Part shown: piece by piece, positions 1 to 12,000 of the stretch | Position numbering within the stretch: position 1 is the first letter of the stretch | Layout of the letters: each line of letters starts with the position of its first letter | Source: Lytechinus variegatus | Taxonomy: Eukaryota; Echinodermata; Echinoidea; Temnopleuroida; Toxopneustidae | DNA length: 64,000 bases | Direction of reading: 5' to 3' | NCBI RefSeq assembly: GCF_018143015.1 | Contig: NC_054742.1 | Coordinates: 59,342,853-59,406,852, forward strand | Position numbers and translations under genes: made by a program | Notes under the pieces: generated by a model | Told to the model about the DNA's origin: nothing | The model's input: only the letters and a program-made list of their open reading frames with translations | The model's database searches: none

Positions 1-9
1 AATACCTAC

Positions 10-75
10 CTCATATTTCAGTTGTTCCACCTCACAGCAGAGAGACGCAAATACCGTTATGACTTTGTTGAAGAT
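10..75 (-). CDS. WASHC4: WASHC4 coding exon 4
   Basis: 66 bases, 22 codons, residues 87-108, ending in KYE before a GTAGGT donor at 9-4. [13 protein letters not shown] matches vertebrate NKVITVYAALCCE. Later exons lie left of the window. Confidence 0.93.
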
Positions 76-3000
76 CTGTGATATGTAAAATATCAAGAAA
101 TATATCCTCAGTTCATCAAGAACATAACATGGTAAATTGCTGATCTACACACACCTTGTACAGTTTCCGTTTGGTTTCATCTCACATGGTCTAAATCCTC
201 ACTCATCTACAACCAGTTTGTCTATTAACCATTTGGTCCAATTGCCAAGATTTAGCCCATTCACCCTTCTGTTTAATTGCCAGTTAGGCTATACCTATTT
301 TGTCCAATACCCATCTGGTCTAACACCTCCTTGTCTGTATGGTAAAGATGAACTGTATATGAACCAACTTTTCATTTGACAAAGTGAAAATACAATATGC
401 AGACAAAGTGGAAATTGGACCAACTGGCCATCAAAATTAATGACATAAAGACCAAGTGATGGTTGGACTTGGACCAGCTGGTAATTACGTAGACCAAATT
501 TATAGTGCAGGCCAAATATGATCAGCCCATCTGGTAATAGAATGTCTGAGAAGTTGACCAATTGCTTCTAGACCAAACAAATTAAAACCACATGAGACAA
601 CCAAACTACACAATGTCATACATAGTGCATGCAGAAATATATATATATATATTTTTTATTTTTATGTATTGGATTCAATGAGATGCAAAACGTACAAGTG
701 CTTTGCAATATTTACGGGGGGGGGGGGGGGGGGGGGGGGTTCAGAACTAAAAAATGCTAATGGTGAAGACAAATCATCACTTAACTGCTATATTAAAAAT
801 GGTGTTTCAAAAAGACTCACATGATATTTATTTCACAGAAACTATGACCTGATGATACAAACTTTGGAAAAAGATCCCCCCTCAACTACAGCCACAAAAG
901 TTTGCAATCAATCTCTTAATTGCAATGGCCAATCAAAATAAATGTTGTATGAATGCTTTGCTCAAAATACTGACAAGAACCAATTAGAATTGTTATTCCA
1001 TATTTGATATCCATCAAAACCCCTTGTATTACATAACCATCTATGATACTTGATAGATAAAATAGCACATTGTAATCATTTGTGTTTCAATATTTGTGTA
1101 ACTCTAAAATTTCAATCAATTCAAATTCCATAAAAACAAACAAATTAATATTAGAATGTAATCATAAAGAATGTTTGAACCACATTTTAGTGGTTCTACA
1201 GTTGAACAAACTTAATCCCATTTTTTTTTACAAACAAAAAAGATCCATACAGGCTGACGGCAAGTAAAACTAATTCACATTCATGTAACAATAGCAAAAT
1301 AAGAGACCTGTTACAGTTTATAATCAAACAGCGATGTCTTATCCCTACATACATATGCACTTTTTAATATAGGATTTGCACTAAACATTTATGTACTTGC
1401 TTTTTAAAAGATAAAATTAATTCTTAATTCCATTACACTAAAAAAAAATTTGAGCAGATTATCATGTCTAGACACCTCGAGATCGTTTCCTGCAGATCAA
1501 CATTCATTAAGCATTTGAAGGAAAGGTGTGTCTCATAATCATTTTACTCAGTCGTACATGGCCAAATCATTCATGCAGATATTTCATAGTAGGTCAATAA
1601 AAGTTGGATACATGCTCCGAATGCTATAAGAAATGGTAGAAAGCACCATTTAAAATGAATGTCTGAGCAGATTTCTAGCATTATCAAAACAAAGATGAAA
1701 CCAAAGAATTCAGCATCCACTAGAGGAATATGTAAGCAAAGTTTGGACTTGATCCCTAAAGCAGTTCTAACGTTATTATGGTGAAACTTGTCTGTTATTA
1801 CTAAGGTCACACTTTTTATTAACTTTTTTTCCTACAAGAACAAGATTCCAGATACGTATGACCTCTGCAACCTTTGACCGAGGACACTAAACATAATCAG
1901 ATCAACATCATTCCTATAAATGCATACTTGGAGAATTTGAAATTAACTGTAAAAATGTTTTTTCATGTATTTCAAGAACAAAAGACAGACAGATGGACAG
2001 CCCGGAAACATAATAGACCTGATTTCACAAGGGTGGTTTTGATAACCCACGGTTGAGTCCATGGTTTATGAAGATTTCCTGCATAAATTACACTTACTTT
2101 ACCGCGTATATTTATTTAAATATCCAATGCGCTATTTTATTCATGAGTCCACTGTTTTGAATTTATGAGTCCACTCTTCAAACAGTAGACTCATGAAAAG
2201 AATAGCGTATCTAACCATGGTAACAGGCATCAGTTTGGTGCACTGTGATAAAAGCGTGCATCAGCATTGGACATTTTTTTAACATACGTGGTAAAATAAG
2301 CATAATTCATACAGGAAATCTGCATAAACCATGGGTTTTCAAAACCATCTTTGTGATTTCGGGCCAATGCCTCCAGCAACGCCTATGGTGGGCGGAGATG
2401 AACCTCCAAAGAATCTGTAAGTTACTTAGCATTGATGCACATTCCTCCATTCCATTCCATTCCATGCACTTGTTTCTACTTGGCATGCGAGGAATAGAAT
2501 GAAAATGTGTATCTTACATATTCCTTGTTGTCAGTCTTGATGAGATCCAGCAAGGAGGTCTGTTCACATGGTAGATACTGGTGAAAGAAAAGATAAACAC
2601 ACACATTGTTATATAGAATAGTATGAACAATGCATAATGAGATTTACAAAGCAACGTCTGGTTTCATAAATAATTATAAACAAATGAATGATTTCAATAA
2701 TAATTTCACTATCAGCACATCATAATTATTTCAATAGCTTTAAAAGAGATTTATAATGTGGACCCTAGTATCCGGAAAGCAGTCACATTCCACAATCTTT
2801 GAAGAGTGAAATATATAACAAAACAGACTGGACAGAGGAATCTATTCCAGGATAGTATATATCCATATTTTTTGTCTCTAACAATTTTCCTTGATTTTGA
2901 ATGACTGAGAAGCACTGTTGTTATGGTAACTGTCAGAAAAAAGGTTACATGAAATGCTCCCCCGTCCCTCATAATGACAAAGACTTATTTATTTAAAAAC

Positions 3001-6000
3001 TATAGAATAAATGAAACTAAAAAACAACAACACTAAATTCATTTCTTACAAAAAAAATAGCATAGCAAATTTCTCTTGCAATTTTTAAATTGTTAATAGA
3101 TCAATTAAAAAAAGCTGTAGTATATAAGTTTATACTTCTTTTTTGATGATTTGTGTACATACATGAAGATTGATTTTGGACCCCCAAATTAGACTTGCAA
3201 TTGACTCCAAATTTAATGCAATGTCAGTCTTATCAGTCTTTTAAATATATTTTACGATGTCTTCAGACTGAATAATGAACATTATAGTAGTAATACAACC
3301 AGTTACAAGTTTCAATTCAAAAGATTGGCAAGATGGCATTTGTATATGAATGTGGTCTAGATTAATTGACCCTGTCTTAGTTCCTTGTTGGGTCTTTGGA
3401 ATAATACAAAATTGGAAGAGAGGGGCTACTGTAAACATTTCACTCTTTTTGTGTATTTTCATTCAGTATCCTGTAAAAATAATAGAATAATCCACTTGTA
3501 TAGGTTGATATAATTATCAGAGTTAACAACACCTGTAGAACTATTCAAAGATTGGAGTCTGGCTTGCTTGCATACAGTGCATACAGTCTCCATTCACTGG
3601 GGGAGTATCCCGGCAATGAACTGATGGTTAACATTACTTACTTGTAATGAGATGGGATCGAGAGTGAAATCCCACACATCCCCTATGGAGTCATCCAAGG
3701 CATCTTCAATTCCTTTTAACTGACTAGCATACTCTTCAAGGAACTTCCCATACTTCCTCAGTTGAACCTCACCAACAATTTCTGTAATATAAAAAGTATT
3801 GAAATACATGATTTTTCTATGAAAATTACATCAATAATACCATCATTTCTTGCATTGTAAATTAAACTACTTCTATCCTAAACTAGGTAAAATAAACAGG
3901 TTATCACTCCTTAAAAAAATAAAATATAGGAAGGACTAAAGCCCCCCCCCCCCCCCCCCCCCCATTGACATTTCTTTTTTCAATTTTGGAACAATCCAAT
4001 TTCTATTTTCTAATTCCGCAGTCTTTCCAGCCTCCAATATGCCACAGTATTATTAGGGCAAAAAGTTTGTCACATAAGCTGAATCAAAGAAATTCTCATT
4101 ATCAAACTACATGGTAATAGAAATTGCACTAGTGTACACCAATAGCCATGCATATAAATACATATTAATTCTGCATGCAAATGATATACCTGGATTGTGT
4201 CAGCTGTTTCATTCTACAGACATTTATTCCAATTTTTAAAAAAATAGTAAAAAAAATGACTCTTTTTGTGAATGACTACTAGTGAAATATATATACATGT
4301 ACCAGTGCACCATATAAACCCCCCAAATATCTAACACAGAAAGAATGTATACAATTTTAATGGTAACCATTGGTTCTTCTACATTACAAGATTCACTGCA
4401 GGCATTTTTTATTTCAGTTTGGGGACTTTTCACAACTTATTGCCTAACCCTGCAACATTGGATAAGCTTTAACATTGCAGCGGGTTGGGAATTTCCAGGG
4501 CTACTGAACTGGGCCCTGAACCCCCATTTAATTTTCCCCCTGATTCAATGGTTGTGAACTCTTGCACACACGTGTAACGTGCATGCACTAGTTGGAACAA
4601 GGAGGCCTGTCTGATACTTTCCATGTCAACGTTAACCAGACCGGAGCGTTTCGTCACAGGAAGCTACAATTAGGGTGTAAGGACATGTAGAAGAAAGCTC
4701 CCTGCTTAGTTTAATACTCAAGTAGTATGAATGAGGCATGTTCACATCCTGGTGGACTGAATGGTTCAGCCTATGAGCAGCTTGTTAAGTTCGTATTCTT
4801 AGTGAATACTGCATGGAATAAACCAGAGCTGCCAACTTGAACAAGAACATTTCAGTATCTTCAAGGCTGAAAATCAGCATTTTGGTGAGGAAATTAGTAT
4901 TTTCACAGGAATACCATAAGACAACACAAACACATATATACTGAATTTTAAGAAATCAGTATTTTGCATGAAACCATCAGTATTCTTCTCTATTTTCAGT
5001 ACTACATGTAAATATGGAAATCAGTACTTCTTGGCAGCTCTGAATAAACCCATTTGGTATGGTCTACCACAATGGACATTCACAAGAAACAACCTTACAG
5101 CTCCCTGCTTTAGAGAGAAATGAAACATTTGGAACAAGTGGGCTTGTCCTCCAATTGGCAATGCAATGTCCAAAGATGTGTGATGTCATGTGTGATGTTA
5201 CATGTGAACAACTTTCCCTTTGATGGACTATAAAATGCCCCAAAATGTCTCTTTTTGCCCTTTCTTATGGTGATACAAACTCTTTATTTCATAATGTACA
5301 TGTATTCTTTGAAAATCTGTATAAAATGCCCTCCTGATAGATGTGATAAAAGAGGCAGTTTATTAAGTGAAATGTATACAATTTAAGTAATTGCAAAGTT
5401 GTTCACATGTGACATCAAACATATTTGTCGCATTGCCAAGAGGAGGATCTACATTCAATACCGGTAATGATCTAAACTTCAAATGCTCATAACTTTCATA
5501 TATTCATTTTTTTTTTCAAACTTTCATTGATCTGCTTCTTTGATTTTTCTGATTTGCACAAGCTATCTTGCTCCAAAGGTTCCATTTTCCTTCAAAGGTG
5601 AGGTTCACCCTGACAAAAATTTTGTTGTAGAAATAGCAAAAGAAATAATGAAAATATTGGTGGAAGTTTGAAGAAACTCCATCAAATTAAAAAAACAAAT
5701 TATTGAAAGTTTTTTGGGGGGGTTTGTGACATCATGTATGAGAACAGCTTTCCATGTATTCATGAATAAAAAAGAAAATCAATGAAATATCATTTTCTAA
5801 ATTATAGAGGAAAAAATGTTAACTGTTTATATTTCCCATCTCTCCCTAAAAAGAAAAAAAATCTTGATTTAGTCATCATGAACCATTAAGAAATTGAAAT
5901 TTGTTCATTTTATATTACATAACATATAGGGCAGCTGTGTATGACGTCATATCTTAAATTAGGGAAGATGGGGTAAGTTGAGCCACCACCCCCAGGCTAA

Positions 6001-9000
6001 TAATAGAGAGATTTCGATTGTCTGCGACTGCAACGTTATTTCTAGTTCACCGAAGTGGTGACACCGCTCGTTCAGTATCACGTTCGTACATTGATGAAAA
6101 CAGTTTCGACTTAATCGACGTACCTGTACTGGGCCCGTACCAGACCACAGCATATACCAGCGTGATAGCGAGCGGGCCGTGGGCCGATGCTCGGCCGGAG
6201 AGTCAGGCGCAGCATCACCCTACGAACCAGTGGGGCGACTGAGGGTGCAACACTTGCACTCTTGCGAAAAAAAACCCCAAACCCAGTTTTTTTTTTAATA
6301 GAAGATCAATTACCTATCGGATATGTAGTGTCTGAAAACAGGACACACTAAATGTAATGGAAAAGCTGGTAACAAGCAGTATTTGCAGTTTACCAGCACT
6401 GCTAAATCAACGAAACTCAATTGTTGATGCGGCTTCATTCATTTTTGCTAAGCTTGGATGACGTCATCATGCACGAACAAGCGCTCGTTCGAGCACTATG
6501 ACAGCGAACGTCAAAACCTTCAAATACGAGTCACAGATTTGGGCAGTGAACGAGAAGGCTCGTCACAGAATACTTCGCGCATGCGCAGTGCTCCCAAAAT
6601 CCCTTAATCTCGTACGTCCACATGGCTCGTCTCAGAAAACGAAAGCTCTCAAATGAATGAGTCAGACATTGTGGTAGTGTCATGTATTGATGACCCATTG
6701 CATAACACTTAACCCAACCACTTTATTTCCACCCTTACGTCAAACCCCCGTTTGGAGATAGACTGCAGTTCAGATTGCAAACTGCAGTGTTTTACCCCCA
6801 ATTTTCATTTGAAACTCTCAATAACATTTCCAAGCCCTGATTAACCCTCTTGGCCAGGTAATCCCCGTTGTCTCAATTTCACCTCCACAGGCCAGTAAAT
6901 GAGCGTTGAGCCAAGGACGAAATGATAAACAACAGCTGTGCTATTACGTAAGACTTCTCTGCCTGTAGTAGGACCTTCGGAATGAAATTATTATATTCGA
7001 TATTTAATCACGTTTTTAAAGGCATATTGTATTCAGAAATCCAATGTTAGTCCATATCAATTTCGAACGAAGAAAATCGACCTTTCATCATGTTCGAACA
7101 AAAAGTACTTTTTTAGAGGGAAAAATACAAATTTCAGCCAAAAAAGTAAAAAAGGGTGTGAAATAGATAAGTGCTTTTGACCAACACACGTTCTTTAAAT
7201 ATATTATAGAAATACAAACAATATTGTTAGTCCAGGCATGGATTCTCATTCTTTTCATAGCTTTTTACATGATGAATGCATAAGAAAAGTGTGGATGTGA
7301 AAATATCGAATTAAGTTCGGACTGGGGTAATTTAAGCAAAATCAACATGGGGCAAAGTTGAGCCATGTTAATTCTTATGGTGATGTATAATAAAAAATTT
7401 AAAAAACGTAAAAAGCCATTGATATGCAGGCAGAAAGGAGCAAAATTCACATGACAGTTCTTTTGCTTTAAGAATTAGCAAGTGAAAATACTTTAAATGA
7501 AAAATTGACATCCTGTTCTTCCGCATACATTTTGTACATAGTTTTTGTAGCTCAACTTACCCCAGATGGTGGCACAACTTACCCCATATGGGCAAGTTGA
7601 GCCATTTGACATCAGTTTATTCAAAGGTCACGATAACTTTTAGGGTGGGGGTAGAAAGTTATATATCTAGGTGAAAAACATTTCCCAAGAATCAAATAGG
7701 GGAATCCAGCCTTGGCCATAAAATGTTATGTTGGGAAGGAGAAAAATACATTAAAGATAAATTCCAGTTCTGGTAACGATCTCAAAATGACTTTTTACAA
7801 AATCTATATAATGACCACCCAAGTGTCCGTTTGTATGAATAAAAATATGTGCCAAAGGATTCTAGAAGAAATTGTGCAATTGCTGAGAAATAAGCAAAAT
7901 AAGCGCGGATTCGGTCACTTCCGTCGGGTCTTTATTCCAGCAATAATAATACACTGTCCCACGCGTGCCTATCTGTGTTGGTGATCGTCAGTGTGAACAT
8001 TTTTCAACGTAAATTTCAAGATTTCACAAAGTTCAGTATACTAGATCCTCGATGATATTCTGACAATTAAGCCTGGTTTTACAGACTTTCTCATGAAATC
8101 AGTGTTTTACTGCAACTACTGGCTTTTCTCTTTAAACAGAATGGTGAAGGTTTGAAAGAAATCGGACAAGCAATGAGAAAGTTATAGCTGCTTTAAATTG
8201 AGATCACTGATACCCTTTTCATAAACCTATCCTCCAATTAGCCGCCTAAGAGTAATGCGGATAATTCAATAAAAATTGCATTCATAAACTCCGAAAATAA
8301 GCCGCATTATTTTTACGAGCGCCCGTCCTGAAAAAGGCGGATAATCACCATGACAACTGGACACGCCCCCTCCGATGCGGTTGTGTTGGAAAAGGGTGAC
8401 CTTGTGACCGCACCATGGCAATTATCCGCATTATTTGGAAATGCGTTCATAAACTCAAAATCTTATCCCGATGCTGCTATTATGCGGATAATAGCAGCAT
8501 CAGAGTAATGCGGATAACTCTTGTCCTCCTCCAATTTACGACCAAATTATGCTGCTATTAGCCGCCTAATTCATTTTAATTGGGTTTATGAAAGGGGTAT
8601 GATACTATGTAGATTTCCAATTGGCAACTGTGTAAGTAAATTATGACAAGGGGCAAGGACAACTTTCCCATAGGCCATGTACCTACTTTATTATCAGGGA
8701 TTTGTGGTTTTCTCCTAAGTACCCATTCCCCTGGGGCAGTAATCTAAATATAACCCAGGTAGTATATTGTAGTATGTCCTCATGAAAGAAAAATATAATT
8801 TGAAATAAAAGTTTTGGGAAAAATGACATTTTAGCTATAATATGTATTGGAGTACATGGAAGAGTAGTCCTTGCCTACATCACTATGACATCCCATATGC
8901 GGCCAATTTGAAGTCTCCATGGGTATAGTGATTACCAATATTTACAACTTTTAAAAATTCATAACTTTCTTGTTGTTTGTGCAATATTGTTCAATCTTCA

Positions 9001-12000
9001 CCTATAAACTTGTCTGATTTTTCTTTTCCTTATAAAAACAAGTTTTTATTTGGGTTGGATTCCCCTTTAAAGGCAGGGTACTTATTTCTACAATATTACT
9101 AGCCATATCAATTCTAACATGCAAATGGATTTTTTTTCTCAAACATTTGCAAATTTTTTTTATAGTAATTTTACAGCAAACTTTTCATCATGGTAAAATT
9201 CCTCTTCAATAGGCACTCAAGTAGAATCAGACATGTTCACATCCTTCTATGGTGAACTTAATTCCCTTGTCTACAAGCAGTTGGTCTAGTTCTTAGATAC
9301 AAACATATATCCATTTGGTCCACTGTGATCTATATTACAATTTGTCTAATATTCCAATTTTGATTGGTTTAATACCCAGTTAATCTAATGTCTATTTTGT
9401 CTTCATGTACACTGTACTTAACTCCTACTTTGTCAAATGAAAAATTTGGTTCACAAAATATAATTCTACCAACCAAGTGGTATTAGATTTAGTGAATATG
9501 AGACAAAGTTATGGGTACATGTACATGTAGGCCCATAACCTAACTGTAAATATACAAAGTGGTAAGTGGGCTTAAATAGTATAGTAATCAGACCAAATGG
9601 TTAACATACAATATGGTTGTAACTTAACTAGAATAAGACCAAGTTAATTTACCAACTTAATGTTTTTTAATTCAAAGAATTTATGCATTAGCTGCATGAA
9701 ATACCCACCAAAGTTTGACAGAATATTCCATTTCTATAAATTGTAAACATTAGTCTCTGATCAAGACAACATTATCAATGATCATCATTAAATCTATGCA
9801 GTAATAAAAAAATCTCATTCAAGATTTAATTTATGATTTTGATGCAATCCTGATCCAGTGGAACATTTGAACAAACTTTAACCAAGAAAAAAAATTAATA
9901 AACAAACTAAACTTCGAACATGTACAAGAATCTACAAACTGAATTCTGATATAGAAACACAGTATTGCTGTACACTGTGTCAAGTGATAAAGTGTAAAAG
10001 TTATATGCTCTATTAAATCTTTGAACTGTCTTTTATTAAAATATGAGGGCAAAAAATATAACATGAAGTAAATTTCTCCCTCATAATTTTCACATGCATC
10101 AACATCGGAATGTCATGTACATTCTGCATGAATTTTCATTATCATTTATAAAATGGGGGCAACAATGTTTTTGGACATAAAATCCATCTCAGACAGTCAA
10201 ATCTGCATGAATGCTATCACATTGGACAATGGACATTCATAGAATACCCCTGGCTGTCTCACCTGCATAATTTCATTTTAGCAGCAATTTTGACTTTCAA
10301 CAAATTTCATATCAAACATTTTCTCTCTTTAGTTTAGACCATGTGAATTTAATCTAAAGCCAAGGCCACTGAGGGCTAAGGTTTAGGGTGCCATGTTGAC
10401 TAGCCCCAATGCCCATCTTATTTCCCTTTTCTGTAAAATCATTGGTCTAAATACTGATCAGGTAGGGTGCCACCCTCTGCATCATCTCCTACTTCGAACG
10501 ACCATGTCAAGATCAATGGAGACATTCAGGGACCCATTCACAATGGAGAATCAATAATTCGTTCCGGACTTCAGGTAGAAATTGGTTCTAGAATAAGTTT
10601 GCTAAAGGTAATATGTATAACTGGTTTTTAAAAATAGGTTAAATTTTTCTTAAATTGGGCTGGCTTCAGAAGTCTACTTTTGTAAAAAAAAAACAAAAAA
10701 CAAATACAATACTGCTCATTAGCTGGTGACAACAAAACCATTAGAGTTTATTGCATTCCAAATAGGATGTCACAACACATTCAACATACTAGTAATGTGA
10801 TGAATCTTTTCACACATCTTTCACTCTATGCTTGCCTGTGATCTGCCTCAACCTTGGGATTTATCAATATGTTTGAAAATTGTAAATAAGATCAAAGCAA
10901 AGTGAACTTAAAATGATGGGAGAAGCTAAATCTGGCTGGGAATTTGATGACTTTCCAGAAAATATAAATGTCATCATGAATAAACTTTACTTCTTTTTTA
11001 GTTTCACTAACGAGAATATCTAGGCTAAACAATCAACTGAACCATAGAATGAACATGAAGAAAAAACATTTAAAAAGTATTGTATAAGGAGACTGTGCGA
11101 AGCAGAAAATGAAAGGATAGAAATGTAGAGGGAATGTGAAACCTGAGATAAGAATGTAAAGGCTAGCCTAAAGCAGAAGATGAATAAGGAGTCAATATGG
11201 AAGTAGTGGGATCAAAGGTAGCCTTGAGGACCCACTACGTGATGATATTTTTTAACATGGGCGGAAATCTGTCACCAAAGGTAGGGGGGACCAGAGTCAG
11301 AGACTGGAAAATTTGGCAAGCCAAAAAAAAGGTCATCACACCAAATGTAAGGTCATTTTAACCCCAGAAATTGACAAGCACAAAAATTAAAATGTTTTCA
11401 CCAAAACTGTAAGGTCATATTAACAAAAAAAAATATAAAAGGTTTTCACCCAAAATGTGTAATGTCATTTAGTAAAAAATACAGGTATTATTTCGGTTGT
11501 GAATGATGTTTTTTCTCCATCATAAAAGACCCAAAATAGTAGGGGGCACTTTATATTGTGTCCCCCCCTATTATTTTTGGTACAGGGGTACACGTCCCCC
11601 TGGGATTTCCGTCCACGTTTTTTAATACTTGTACAAAAATTTGTAAAAATATTTTTAAATATCATCATGGAGTTCTCAAGGCTAGATCAAAGCCTTGTCA
11701 AAGGGAGGCAATTAGAATTAGAAACATTGATTTCTTTGTGTTCTATAAAATAAATCCGGCATTATCGTGATATTGGGAACCACCGTTCACTTCACACAGC
11801 AGCGCTTTATTCAGTCACACGCACGGTTCCCTATTTCCACCTCCATTCACTTTGTACACAAGTGCGCATACACAAATCTACGAGTGGTTCCCAAACCATG
11901 ATTTGGCCATAAATTCCTTCACAGAAATGCAAAAAATGCAAAATCCCTAGATTAAGTGTTTTGCTGGACTTTGTCTTTGAGTCATGTGAACTGATAAAAC

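Noticed and set aside
10913-11023. Alternative WASHC4 first exon in the inverted copy
   Set aside because: It is on the opposite strand and lacks a donor at the exon 1 position, so cannot splice to WASHC4 exon 2.
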